Shown in pieces: positions 9,780-22,200 of a DNA stretch of 64,000 nt (positions are counted from its first letter, which is position 1; every line of letters begins with the position of its first letter). The translations under genes were made by a program, and so were the position numbers. The notes beneath the pieces are model-generated. The model was not told the origin of the DNA, made no database searches, and was given only the letters and a program-made list of their open reading frames with translations. Source of the stretch: Limnanthes douglasii subsp. nivea (lineage: Eukaryota > Streptophyta > Magnoliopsida > Brassicales > Limnanthaceae); contig JAUPFV010000005.1 in assembly GCA_036936605.1 (NCBI GenBank), forward strand, positions 126,226,453 to 126,290,452. Direction: 5' to 3'.

Positions 9780-9817
9780 TTTGGAACGACGAATGAGGAT
9801 ATAGAACTACAACCTGT

Positions 9818-9829
9818 GCTCTGATACCA
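9818..9829 (-). other. Copia A primer-binding site (initiator Met tRNA)
   Basis: Minus strand TGGTATCAGAGC, the standard Ty1/copia site for the initiator methionine tRNA, two bases from the LTR end. Confidence 0.92.
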
Positions 9830-9831
9830 GT

Positions 9832-10475
9832 TGTAGGGAAAATTAATCCCTCGAATGCGGAAATAGGATCAAACAAGAGAGAATAATTGAACGTGGTTTG
9901 GCTAATTTGCCTACGTCTATGGGAGAAAAATAAGAATCACTATAATGAAAAATATTAAAAAAGTTGAAGTCTCACTCCAAACACTCAAGAGTTATTCACT
10001 CACTTTTCTCACCCCAAATATTGCACCCCAAAGAGAATAGTAATCTCACAGGTTACTCAAACAAATTCTCTGACACAAATGCTCATTCAAAGACTACCTG
10101 TATTTCTCTCTAAAATGTATCTCACACATATTACACTCTAGACTATTTATTTGAAGTGTATTTCAAGTGATACTGCCCAAGACAAACTCAAGGTCCTATT
10201 TATAGCAAAACAAGGCTTATAAAAGAAGCCACTTGAGCTTCCAAATGAAGCTAAGGGTTACTTGCAAGAAACCAACTAGCATTAAATAAAAAAGGTTGCT
10301 TGTAAGTCACCATCCGTTTAATGGTTAGTTGTTTATTGTAAGAAACCAAAAGATAGGGCCCACACAATAAATGTGAGAGAGATGTGAACAGACCCTACAA
10401 ACATCTTGCGAGTCTCTTTTTTCCAAAGACTGGGCTTGGGCAATTCAAACTCGACAAACTTTTAAATTCTCAATG
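9832..10475 (-). repeat. Copia A 5' LTR (about 644 bp)
   Basis: Next to the primer-binding site, ending ...CCCTACA on the minus strand. Its outer end corresponds to the TGTTGAGAATTTAAAAG start of the copia B LTR, here mutated. Copia B has about 40 bases deleted just inside the inner end and a small tandem duplication relative to this copy. Confidence 0.82.
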
Positions 10476-10850
10476 TGAAGTAAATGTATCTGTTAGGGGA
10501 AACCGCTCTCTAGCGCATTTCGTTAAACACGGTTGTGTGTGAGCTCCCACTGTTTCGACTGCAGTACATTCCACGACCCCATATCGACGGTGGTTCTATT
10601 GATAACGACTCGGGCAGCTGCTGCAGTCCACCGTCCCCGACATCAAACAAGAATGTCACCATATGCACAATTTTCTCATTCGAATGCCTTCGTATAAGAA
10701 GCCTTTGCAATTGAAACACAAAAGAGGACTAGATGATCATATTCTCAATTACAGCCAACTTTGAATCAAAAATCATCTAAGAGTGAAAATAAGTGGTCCT
10801 AATAAAAAAAGATGGGAAATTCCCTAAGACTTTATTCATGGGTTATCTAC
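10476..10850. other. Shared flank between copia LTR and hAT element, copy A
   Basis: About 375 bases of less AT-rich DNA, also present at 54838-55212. It holds a 66-69-codon minus-strand ORF open in both copies (10510-10719 and 54872-55072, containing FDVGDGGLQQLPES). I do not recognise it. It could be a host gene scrap or chance. Confidence 0.5.
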
Positions 10851-10858
10851 CTCATCGC

Positions 10859-12818
10859 TAGGGGTGTCAAATGGTTCTGGAACTGTTAGTAAACCGGCGC
10901 GTAACCTGCAAAACTGGTCCGTTAGAACTGCAACCCGGTAGAACTGCAAACCGGCAGAACTGTTTAACCGTTAGAACCGCATAAGCAGTAACCCGCCAGA
11001 ATTGCAAACCAGCAGAACTGCAACCCGCAAGAACTGCAAACCAGCACAACTGCAAACCGCCAGACATGTTTAAATATTATAAGTGTTTTAATTATTTTAT
11101 AACCAAAATCATAGCTTAAGTTATATTTAAAAAATATTGAGATAATGTATATGATTATAAAATTATTATTACATTTTGGTTAGTATTAATTTGTTTTGGT
11201 TATTAATATTTTATGTGTTGTAATTATTATATAAACCAAAATTTTAAATATTACTTATGTTATTATTACATTTTGAATATTATTATTATGTTTTGGGATT
11301 CAATATTAGTAGTGTTTATATTATGTTATAAACCAAAACTATATATCTTATCATGTTAAAATATTACAAATTTTATGGTTATAATTTTAATATTATATTT
11401 TGATTACTATTGTGATTTGGTTATAAATATTAGAAGTGTTTGTTATAATTTTTTAAACCAAAATCAGATCTTATAATTATTTCATAATACAATTGTTGTT
11501 ATTATAATAAAAGGTAAATAGTCTTTTTTAGTTTATTTAGCCGTCACAGTTTATACTCTTGTGGGCCAGGAGTCGTACAAACATTTTCAAATTAAAATAC
11601 AAAATAGTAAAAAAACTATTACAAACATCATTCATAAGAAGTGAAAATTAGCCGGTGGGTGAGCATTGGTAAATCTACGTTTTAGAGGCATTTTAAAACT
11701 TAAAACAACGTTTTTAAAAAAATATGCAATAAAATACTAAGCGAAACAACTAACAACTAATAACAACTAATAAAATTAGAATTAAAAAAACTAATTTAAA
11801 TAACTACAGCAAGTACATAACTTGATAAATTATACGAAGCTCTTAATTGAGCTATTATAATGTTATCCCAACGTTATTTAAGTGTTTTTTATCAAATAGA
11901 AACGATTGGCGGAAAAAAAATCAAACAATTCTGAAAGTAGAACTACAATATGTAAAATAAAATATTCGAGTTTTATAGAATATCTAGAACAAGTAGAGAG
12001 ATTTGAAGAGATGTAGAGTGAATTTAGAGAGTTTGTGCGTTTGGAGTTGGGGTCTCTTCTATTTATAGGGGATACCCATTAAAAAAATCAAAAATTCCAA
12101 GAAAACAAATTGTCCAGATGCCCTAGACTATTGTTGCGGGGCATCCAGACGAATTTTCCGGATGTCCTGGACTTTTACTATCTTTTTAAAAAAAAATATT
12201 AATGAATTTTTTTAACAACTATGTTACTTGTTTGGTTTTTAATATTAATGAATTGTTTGTTTTGCTTCTTTTTTATTAAATGTTATTTAAATCTCTTTCA
12301 ATTTCAATTTGTATTTTGTTATTTACAAAAGTAATTTATGTTTATGCATATACTTATACAATTCTAAAAATTTTAAATTTAAACTTCAAATATTGAATAG
12401 TTCAAAAATACAATAAACTATTTAAATCATCTAAACATAAACACTTCAAGCAAGATATAAATAATCACCTATTAATTTAAAATCGGAATACAATTGTATG
12501 TCTAATAGGTATATATTATTTAATATGTACCTAATATTAAATAAAATATCTTAAATATCTAGTATGTTGAAACAATATACAAATCAGTTTATAATTATAT
12601 TGTTTACGATATCTTGTTTAAGACAATCAAATTATTAATTTTATAATCGTAAAAATATTTTCAATAATATTGAAATTTATAATCAAAATACAATTAGATG
12701 TATATATATTTTTTAATATCTACCTAATATTAAATAAAATATCTTAAATATATAAATATAATCAAACTTATCAAAATCATGTTACAATTATATTTTTTAG
12801 AATATAATTGCTTTGATT
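10859..12818. mobile_element. hAT-like element, copy A, right end missing
   Basis: Begins TAGGGGTGTCAAATGGTTC after the target sequence CTCATCGC (10851-10858). A left subterminal block of repeated AACTGCAA/CCGG words follows, then about 1.7 kb of AT-rich DNA without an ORF. The right inverted repeat seen in copy B is absent, and the sequence leaves the duplication at about 12818. No transposase, so non-autonomous. Confidence 0.78.
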
Positions 12819-13065
12819 AATTTTTTTTACTGAAACACTAATCGCTTTATATCTTCTATTGTAGCACTGTCTTGTAATAGTAATATGTACTATGGTTTTT
12901 AGGAGATGAGGTTTCCCTTACAGATTTGCTGATGTGCCTTCACTGCTTTCTTTGTTGTTTGATCCCACATCAAACATGTGAAGCGCCCCAATTATCTCAT
13001 TTCTATCAACACCTAAAGGTAACTTATTCTCAATCACATTTGCTCTGATATTTTGACTTGTATCT
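12819..13065. other. Intergenic, no feature identified
   Basis: AT-rich at first, then about 150 bases of more balanced composition that on the minus strand can be read as a short peptide (GVDRNEIIGALHMFDVG). It may belong with the fragment at 13066-13299. Not identified. Confidence 0.3.
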
Positions 13066-13299
13066 TCAGTAACTAATTAACATTTTTATGGAAAACCTTA
13101 CCCGAATTAGGCTTGAACAATTCAGCAAATATGTTCTTAGTTTCTGATAGTTGTATGTTACTCGTGACAGTTTCGAGCACAGGATTGTCCCTGATCCTAA
13201 GCTGATCAGATCAGAATAGAATCGAGGGAATCGCTTATCAAGATCAGACGATCTATGGTCCGGAGAAGAACATTCTTCGTCCTCCATCATCAAGAGCAA
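13066..13299 (-). pseudogene. Possible fragment of a host gene first exon
   Basis: On the minus strand an ATG-started frame (MMEDEECSSPDHRSSDLDKR) follows a pyrimidine-rich leader typical of a plant 5' UTR. The composition is unlike the AT-rich surroundings. A GTAAGG near 13105 could be a splice donor. The reading shifts frame and the downstream part is decayed. I do not recognise the protein. Confidence 0.3.
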
Positions 13300-14099
13300 T
13301 GATCAGCAACAAAGAGAAGAAGTAGGATATTATTTAATTCTTGGGAATTCTTGAATTGTAACTGATTCTTAGAGAGAATTTTTGGAGAGAGTTCTTTTCT
13401 TTTTTCGTAGACACATGAACACTTGATTGCCTACAAATGTTTTAGACCGCAATATAATTTTAAGGTGAGCAACGCGGTTTCGGACTTTGGTTACAAGTAC
13501 GTCAGGTTAATATACAAACAAGTGAGATCATGCCAAAACTTAAATAAGATTCAGCAAAAATAAACGTCCATACGTAACATGTCAGATACAGGTTTCATAC
13601 CAGAATTTTTGATACTTCAGACAAGTACCTACTAAAGACACGTACAATTATGTTGTCAATAATGTCACACCAAACATGGAAACCACTTTAAATTATATTA
13701 ACACTAAAATATTATAATTTTTTTATTTTTTATTTAGTAATAATATAGTTATAGTAGTATAGTTTAACATTATAGTTTAATATATTATAATTAAAATTAA
13801 AATAGTCATTCCGAATTTTTAATATTATAATTTAATTTTTTTATATATATAATGATACACGATATATATTTGTAAATAAAATACGTATATATTATCGATC
13901 CGCTATATGGTTTTATAAATGATCAAAATTTAGTTTTAGTACATTAAATAAATATAAATTATTGTATTGAAAAAATAATTATAATTACTTCAATTTTTTC
14001 GTGTTTCAATATTAAAATTAAAATTACATATAAATATAATTACTTAAACATACCAAAATACTGTGAAAATTGATTTTATCTTGGTCATCTTTCGGAGCA
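13300..14099. other. AT-rich intergenic DNA
   Basis: About 800 bases, very AT-rich from 13690 on, with runs of TATA and AATT. No ORF, RNA gene or repeat that I can support. Confidence 0.6.
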
Positions 14100-14124
14100 A
14101 TGCAAGAAGAAAATAAACAGAAAT

Positions 14125-14849
14125 GTGTTGGATCTTCATGAACAGAAGAAAGAAAGTCAAGAAGTTGTTCAAAATAATGATATAATTGAAAGTAATCAGT
14201 TTATTATTCATAGTACAACTGAAAAGAATAACATATCGAATCAAGGCGACGAGGTTACAAATGTGCATATACAAGACGTTGACATCCCTAAAGATGCTGA
14301 AATTCTTGATGCAATTAATACATTAAAGTTTGGTTATACCGCAGGGAACTGTGGAATACATGACAAATCTATAAACTCCTTTCCCAAGGTTGAGAATATT
14401 GGCAGTCTTCAGTCCTCACCAAAATTCTTGGAGGTGGTTGTTGATAACAAGGCTATCGCTGAGGATGAATAACATTTAATCTTGGAGGAGTGAAAAACAA
14501 TTCTCCAAGCTACCATGATACAACTGATCATGGTGTGGATAAATGTGGCATTGAACATGAAAGTGCTTCCTCAAAGCTATCTCCTCTCAATGCTATATAC
14601 ATCAACCCGACCCAATCAGCCTCAACCAATTCTCCAACTAGTGATAATGTGGATAACAAAATCATGGACATGTCTGTCACTCCAAAGGCTGTCAAAAGAT
14701 TAAAAAGGAGTCAGAAGAATAAAAGTAACATGAAGGAAGACATCGAAGAGGAAGAAGACGTTGATTTCAAGGAAATAATTGACAGGAAACAAGCTAACAA
14801 AGAAGAAAAAGTCAGCAAAATGAACATTTCAATTCACGGGAACAAGTAA
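14125..14849 (+). pseudogene. LINE ORF1 C-terminal remnant
   Basis: Two ORFs (14125-14472 and 14490-14849), low-complexity and polar, with an acidic/basic tail (KRLKRSQKNK, EEEEDVDF). They sit directly upstream of the endonuclease, where the ORF1 tail is expected. No zinc knuckle is visible, so the RNA-binding part is lost or further upstream. Confidence 0.5.
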
Positions 14850-14869
14850 CACTAAACCCTCTCTTAATA

Positions 14870-15769
14870 ATGATTAGTGTAATTAATTGGCACATAAGAG
14901 GTATCAAAGATAAATCTTCTCTTAGAAGACTCAAACATCTTATTAAAAACAACAATTCTTCTTTGGCTGCAATTCAAGAGCCTTTAATTAGTTGTGATCA
15001 TATGGAGAATATTGCTAAAAAGATTCGCCTTACTCATTATATTTCCAATGTCTCTAACAAAATATGGATTTTCTGGCATGATAATATAACTGTCAATATT
15101 CTTGTTGACAACATTCAATGCTAAATATTGAGATTAATCATACGCCTTCAAACCTAAACTTTCGATTAACAATAGTGTATGTTAAATGCCAAAGGACTAA
15201 CAGACTTGCCTTATGGGACACCCTCGGTGACCTTTCTACTACTAACTCTTATTGGATGCTTTGTGGTGATTTTAACTCTACATGCTCTATGGATGATCAG
15301 ATAGGATGCTCATCTTTCAGTCAGAATAGTGTTGATCACTTTAACAACATGATTAGCGATTGCAGAATAATAGATGCTGGTTAAGCTATATTCACATGGT
15401 CGAATAAAGCTAAATGGAAATGTCTTGACTGGGTTTTTACCAACAGCAATTGGAATGACCTTTTTTAAAGAAACCAAAGTGATCCACAAGGCGAGAACTG
15501 GATCTGATCACATGGCTATTGTTATCCTCCTATCTAATGATAGTCACTGTCATCAGAAAAGCTTTAGATTTCAAAACATATGGTCTTTAGACAGTGACTT
15601 CATCCCTTTTGTCACAAACAATTGGAACAAAGAGCTTGAGGGTGACCCTTTAAGCAGATTTTTGTTAAAGCTTAAGAGACTAAAGGTAGGTCTTATTTCT
15701 TGGAACAAAGTTCATTTCAGTAATATTTTAATAAAGTGCAGGAAATTGAAAACAAAGTCCTACAGCTAG
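14870..15769 (+). pseudogene. LINE endonuclease domain, split in three frames
   Basis: Exonuclease/endonuclease/phosphatase fold. INWHIRGIKD is at the start (the usual catalytic Asn of WNxRG reads His), AIQEP carries the catalytic Glu, MLCGDFNST the Asp/Asn pair, and GSDHMAIV the final Asp-His. Breaks fall near 15121 and 15382. In life this domain nicks the target DNA to prime reverse transcription. Confidence 0.85.
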
Positions 15770-15990
15770 AAGTTAAGCATCAAAATCAGAACAACAATGA
15801 TTCTAGAACTGAATTATCTAAAGCAAATGCTCAGCTTATCCTAGCTCATAAAAACAACAACATCAATGGAATAAAAGACAAAGATACTTGGATCATTGAC
15901 AAATAAGCTATTGGTCTGTCTGCTATTTCTTACTTCACTGATGCTCTGACTAGTCCTCCCTACAACAACAGTCAAGAGGAGAACATCAAA

Positions 15991-17016
15991 ATGCAGCATA
16001 ATATATTCAACAATATTCCCTGTATTGTCACTCAAGATGAAAACAAAAGTTTGCTTCAACTTCCTAGTGAAGAAGAGATCTGGAGAACTATCAACAACCT
16101 TAATGCATCAAGTGTGGCAGGTATGGATGGCTTCAATCAATTCATTTACAAATCATGTTGGATGATAATAAAAAATGACCTAACTTTAGCTATCCATCAC
16201 TTTATAAGAGGTTACAACATCCTTAAGGGTATTCTAACCACTGGTCTTTCCCTTATACCCAAGTCCACTAATCCTACAAGATGGTCTGACTTCAGGCTTA
16301 TCAGCCTTTGTACCCTCCTAAATTGTTTCATGTTTAAAATCTTGAATGACATGCTTATGAAAATTCTTCCTAGGCTCATATTTAACACTCAAGGAGGTTT
16401 CATTCGGGGTAAAAATATTCAGAACAACATTCTTATTGCTAAAGAATTACTCTATGACCTTAACAGGAAGATTAAAGATTGTAACATCATTATTCAACTG
16501 GATATGTGTAAAGCTTTTGACAGAATAAGCCACTCTCTCATCATTAAGGTTCTGAAATTTTTTGGTTTCTTTAAAATGTTTACTATATTGATTAACAATA
16601 TGATATCTAATGTTTTCGTCTCTATCCTTATTAAGGGAGCCAACATTGGCTACTTTAAAAATGCTAAAGGTCTGAGGCAAGGTGATCCATTATCACCAAA
16701 CCTCTTTATATTAGGAGAAGAGGTTTGGCTTAGAGGTCTTAATAATCTCTTTAATGACAATAAGCTTATGAAATACAAGAGTCGTATTAGCATCTGCATA
16801 AACAACCTTGCTTTTGCTGACGATATATTGCTTGTCACTGATAGCAAAGAAGTTACTCTAGGTTCACTTAGCAATTTTCTGCAGGCATATCAGGATATCT
16901 CACGGAAAGTCATAAACAAAAGCAAAACTAAGGTCATTATTGTTGTTGGTGTTGATGCAATCAAAATCAACTGGATCACAAAGTATCAATATGTAAAACT
17001 GCTAATAATGATATAA
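15991..17016 (+). pseudogene. LINE reverse transcriptase
   Basis: A 341-codon open stretch with non-LTR RT motifs in order: AGMDGFN, SLIPKSTNPTRWSDFRLIS, GGFIRGKNIQNN, IQLDMCKAFDRIS (catalytic Asp), LRQGDPLSPNLF, and LAFADDILLV (FADD, catalytic pair). Catalytic residues are kept, but the frame ends soon after the thumb. The preceding linker (15770-15990) has stops. Confidence 0.92.
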
Positions 17017-17030
17017 ATAGGCAGATAAAA

Positions 17031-18354
17031 CAAAAATATTGTAACTTCTCTTCTCTGATTAAACTAATTTTCTACTTTACATTGCCTTTGTTATCAATTC
17101 CCATAATAGAATTCTTCTATTTTAAAGGTTATTTGCGAGCCATTTTAGGGGGGCAAATAGATAACTCATTAGCATAAGATTAGGGTCACCACGATAACAC
17201 TAACCAATACCATTCATAAAACAAATAGAAAAAGGTACCAAAAAGGAAAACAAAGAACTTTGATCGTTACCTTTTTACTGTCTCTAAAAAAATGGAAAGG
17301 CTTGGAACAAAGAAGCGAGAAGAATAGCCTAACTCCTTCTTCAAAAGTAATTCAAAGTGGGAAAAGTTTGTTAAATTGATTCAAAGAAAATTTATACTAC
17401 TCTATGAATTAGTGGAACAAGGGCCACTTAAGAAGTAGGTCCATAATATTATAATGGGCTTACAACGAGTAAAAATATTTATAAACCAAAAGGCCAGAAA
17501 TATGAAGCACTATTTTCATAAATCACACAAGTAGCAACTGTAATTATTAGACATATGGGTAGGGTATGCGAGATGTGACAAATTGGTACTGACATCAGCA
17601 CACTGCACGCATGCCATTACTTATAAAGTTAAATCATATCTATGACACATGGTAAGCATAGGGAAATGTAGGATGTAACACCTTTAACTAGTAAACGTTT
17701 ACTCCTTCCAAAACGACATAAAGAACATGAGAGCAAAACATGACTGGACACAACTAGAAGTGGAGAGTTATAAGGAGATAATGGGATAATATGTAGGATT
17801 GTGTAATATATAAAAGGGTAAAAGCCCATAAAAATGTAAGATCTTTTCAGTCAAGTGAATAAAAAAAGAACAATTATCTATCGACACTAAAATCCCGCAC
17901 CAATCGATCTTAAACTAATAGTTAATTTGAAGAGTTCATTAGAATCGATACAATCACTTTAATATTGAGTTACTTTTCATCGTCTACAAAATTTGCTGTT
18001 TTTGTATTTTGTTACATTACCGAAGCTTGATTATGTTATTATGTATGAAATCGAACATTTATGCTAATGCTTGTTCAGAAAAACTATTGAGCTATGTATG
18101 GTTAGACTTATAAATGTTTTGAGGCCTGCTGGAAGTATACTTGGCTCATTAAAACCCATTCGCAGTCAAACCTCCCTTCATACGAAAACTTAATTTTCCA
18201 AAAGGAAAAAATACACATATATGTATTATTTCATATATGTATTATTTCATATATTTTTTATTTACTAGTACTTGTAAATATTTTTCAGTAGATATATATA
18301 TTAAATTTGAGAATGTTTGAAAGTTGAAAGAACATTTTCCTTTGATAAAATTGA
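17031..18354. other. Intergenic, possible LTR debris
   Basis: No coding signal. At 17807-17820 a TATATAAAAGGG box is followed by a leader-like stretch and T-rich DNA to about 18010, which looks like the R-U5 part of a decayed plus-strand LTR. No boundaries or primer-binding site support this. A short direct repeat of ATATATGTATTATTTCAT lies near 18212-18250. Confidence 0.3.
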
Positions 18355-18662
18355 TGTGGATTTAATACGGTTCATAGAGTAAAGCAGAGAGAAGTAAAGA
18401 AGTAGAGAGAATTAGTTTTTAGGGAGAGAAAATCAAGAAGTGAAAATAGTTTGATCTCAAAAGTCGGAATCTTCTTGCTCAGCTCAACCTTGGCCTTTAT
18501 ATATAGACTTAAAGTATAACATAAGCTGTTACATAAAGGGTCTAATTTTATATTAGTCCTTTACCTATACATAAAGCTCTAAATTCTCCCACAACTATAC
18601 AATTTATCAAACAAGGTTTCATTCATTTACATTTTGATCCCCAATGTTATATTTCCTTATCA
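18355..18662 (-). repeat. 3' LTR of gypsy B (about 308 bp)
   Basis: On the minus strand it begins TGATAAGGAAAT, as in gypsy A, and contains a TATATATAAAGG box. The left boundary (TG at 18355) is approximate. No second LTR is present in the window. Confidence 0.7.
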
Positions 18663-18680
18663 TTAACCCCCTTAGTTCTT
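18663..18680 (-). other. Polypurine tract of gypsy B
   Basis: Minus strand AAGAACTAAGGGGGTTAA directly before the LTR start: the plus-strand primer site. Confidence 0.75.
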
Positions 18681-19206
18681 ATGAAAGTTAATGAATGAGA
18701 ACTAATTGGCATCAGAAAGCTTCATTAATGGAGAAAAATCCCTTTATCCAAGATTCGAATTACTTCAAACTTATTGTCTCCATATATTTGGCAAAATCTC
18801 ATCCTCGAAATTAATGATAATTTCCTCAACGCTTCAGACATTTTCCTTATTGAACCATTTCATTCTAACGGTCATAAACATTTGAAGTATAGATCGAATA
18901 TGTAATGATGATACCCTAGGCTCTAGGTCTGCCACTACACCTATCATATGGCAGATGTCAAACTCTCATTTATGGAACCGTTTGAAATTCTGCCCAATTT
19001 CCTTCTCTACTTCTTCCACGTCCCTCTCCCTCAACATTTCCTATAAATACATTTTTGTGACTCATTTTGCTTCATAATACTTTTTTAGAGAGAGAGAGAG
19101 TTTACTTGTTTTCTAAAATTTCTTGGTTACCTTCATCTGAATCTTACACCTTTAAGCTATCTTCACCATAAAACACAAATCCACCTCAAGTCTTTTAAGT
19201 TCGTTT
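18681..19206. promoter_or_regulatory. Putative antisense-gene promoter region, gypsy B
   Basis: No ORF. TATAAATAC at 19042-19050 is followed by a GA-repeat leader (AGAGAGAGAG near 19087) and, 160 bases on, the aORF N-terminal module. Gypsy C has TATAAATTA at 41626 in the same place, so a promoter for the antisense gene is likely. Confidence 0.5.
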
Positions 19207-22200
19207 ATGAGAAAACATCCAAAACTCAAAAAGCCAAGAGAAAAAAAACCCAGAAATTCATCCTCCCTGGATAAACAGAAATCTCGCTTTGGATAATACA
19301 ACTACTTCTACATAAGTGAAAGGGATAATGAATATAAAGCAGCTCGTCTCATAAGCAACGCACCTTGGGGTTTGTCCACTGAGACAATACATTACGGTAA
19401 CTTCGATCCTAATCAAACTCCTCTTTCCTTTTCAAATTATTATCTTTGAGAAAGATCAATCATCCAAAACTCAAACACCCAAATAACCTCAAGTTTTACC
19501 ATCTCTAGGTAGACCATCACCTTTAATCCCTCATGCAAACTTAAATCCTCGAATCAATCGCGAAATAACCCAAACTATATTTTCTTCAAAAAGATGAGAG
19601 GAAACTCCTTCTCTAGTTAATTATGATCCCCCTCGTCCACTGTGCATGAAAACCATTCATGTCTATACAAAAACTCAGTTCCTCAAACCATAAAAAGAAA
19701 AACCTTCATAGCCATGGGGGACGATGCTGATGACGTCTCGAATCCTTCAACCTCTTCTTCTCCTCAGAGGGATGTTGTTGAGACAACTACATAGTCTCAA
19801 CAAAATCCATCAAGTAACAATAATAGAGAACCAACTTTGAATCCTAACCCACCTCAACTCGTGGATGAGGCATCCGATGAGGAATTGGACTCTCGAGCCA
19901 TATAATCGAACGTCGAGGCTGATACGAAAGATGACGTTTCGAAGAAAACGGATTATAAAACTGTAAAAGGTATTTTTAAGACAAAATCACCTAAGAGAAG
20001 GAAAAAGAAAGCTCATGTTGAGCTCCCCGAAGATTTGGCTGCCTCGGTTGGTAAAAATTTGAAACCACTCAACCCTGAATATACATTGGCACTAAAAATA
20101 TGTCATATATCTATTACTAGAGTGTCAGGCTGCCTCTTTAAAAAATAATGGGGAATGTCAGACAACATCGTACTTCAGCTTCCAATATAAGGAGAGACTC
20201 CAATTAACTGTGGAAAGGATGAGCTGGTGTTATACCCAGAGATTATCAACTAGGGTTTTCAATTTCCGTTAGATCTAGTGATTGTAGATTATTTTGATCT
20301 CCTCGACCTCTGTCATATGCAAGATACTCTCAATCAATGTTTTCCCCTTCTGTCCATTATCATGGCTTCCATAATTTCCCAAATTCCTCTTATTATCAAA
20401 GATTTCATTGTCGTGAGAAAGCTTTCGAAGGGCATGTCCTGCCCTTCTACTATCTCACACTTGATGATGATCTGAAGATAGTGGACAGCCTACTCGAGGT
20501 TAACAAATTTTGGAAGCAAAATTTTGTCTTTATATCAGGGGCCTCGGAAAATGGAAAGGAAATTTCCGAGGCGAATTATTCAAGACTAAACCTCGTCTGG
20601 AGGAGTAACAGTAAGTTTCTTCTTTTTTATTGTTGTTTCTATTATTTTGTTTTATTTATTTGCTTATTTTGTTGCATTGTATCTCAGAAATTCTGAGGCA
20701 ATAAAAGATTCGTGAAAAAGATGCTAAAGATATCTTTTCAAAGCTGGAAACATGGACGGAAAAAATGAGGAAATGAGTTCCATTCAGATTTCTTGCCCAT
20801 TAATTCTATCAACAACCACTTGTGGCAAATTAAACTGGGCGTTGATTTCCCATAAAATCTAATGGAACCACCAAACCCAATTTTGGCTGTGAAGAGACTA
20901 GTAACACCTGATGGTAAGATATTTCTTCCAGTTTGGAATAGGTCAGAAAGTTATCTTCCCTAAATGAAAAAATGGAAAAAGAATAAAAAAAACAACTAGC
21001 ACATCTGGTGCTAGCCCTTCAGATATTCTTACGTCACATCCAAAACCAAACTGAAAAAAGCAAAAGAAAAAAGTCTATCCACTATCGAAGAAGGAGAAGA
21101 AGTTGATCCCTCTCCGAAAAGGAACAAGACAACTGCTTCAAACAAAAAGAAGAGCACAACTAAGATATCTCCTAAAAAAGAGTAAAAAAGAAAGTTGTAC
21201 AAACTGCTCAAGAGGTGACGCCTTCTGATGCTGATGAAATTGTTATGGTGGAAGATCAACAAAAAAGATTGAAACCTGTAATGAAGAAATATGCAATCAA
21301 TAAGGAGAGACTGCCACCGACAATGATAGAGGTGATGGTCACTTTGATCCTGATAGCTTTATCAACCTCGAATAATCTCAAGAGTATGTCAGAGATCAAG
21401 ATCCATACATTCAAGAACTTCAAGACAACCTAAAACATTATGGTAACAGATATACTCATGTTCTTCTCCAGGAAACTTCACCAGAGGTCTCTTTGCCTCC
21501 ATCTTCCTTTGCTCTTATGCCTTACCTTAGTCCAGTATTCATACCAATCGAAGAGCTATCCGAAGACGTTGCACTTTCTCTTAAAACATTTTCCAACCTT
21601 GGCGTTGCAATGCAAAAATTATGCCAAAAAGTTGAATCTTCTCGAAGCCACTTAGAGAAAATGGCAAAGAAGATGGTTCGAAAAAAGAAAATTAATGTTG
21701 CCGAGAAGAAAATGAGGGAAATATTCTGTGGTTTGGTAGAGAGACAATCTTACGAATTCCAAGATGCCTGATCAGAATTCCTCATAGGAATCATTTTCTT
21801 TAAAAATCATCATAGAGCTATGCACAACAAAGAGACGAAAGAGCTTAATACTTCTCACAAAAATGAGATAGAAGAGCTTAGGTCTAAACATGTTAAAGAG
21901 TTTATCCGAGATGAAACAAAAATGCTATACTCTTTAACTTTCACTAAACAGGAGTGAAGATGAAAAGAAAACGTTGACAGAGGATATGGATGCTCTCAAG
22001 ATTCAGCTCGATGAAGAGAAAAAGCTTGCTGTAGTTTCTGCTGAAAATGAATCTGGGAAACACATGCTACCGACCATAAACAATGTCGAAGAGCAAAAAA
22101 TTGTTAATCTTCTTCACGAAATTCATGCCTCATTTACAGAGGCTGATCTCTCTAACTTCTGAGAGCATATTCCCATTGAAATCTCCCCAGCAAAGCCTTT

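Larger units (their letters stand above)
9733..12818. repeat. Segmental duplication, copy A
   Basis: Matches 54115-57230 in the same orientation: copia gag start, primer-binding site, LTR, about 380 bases of common flank, an identical 8-bp hAT target site and the left part of the hAT element. Shared flank and target site mean the block was duplicated rather than inserted twice. Similarity stops abruptly near 12818. Confidence 0.9.
14100..17030 (+). mobile_element. LINE, L1-type non-LTR retrotransposon, decayed
   Basis: Plus-strand order: an ORF1 remnant, an apurinic-type endonuclease and a reverse transcriptase, as in plant L1 elements. Each domain is split by stops or frameshifts. The part after RT, including any poly(A) tail, is missing or unrecognisable, and the 5' start is unclear. 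Confidence 0.88.

Noticed and set aside
9733..10475. Copia A and copia B as two independent insertions
   Set aside because: They share the same outer flank and the same hAT target site, so the locus was duplicated.
15841..16874. Minus-strand ORFs opposite the LINE RT
   Set aside because: The plus strand carries ordered RT motifs; the minus ORFs show none.
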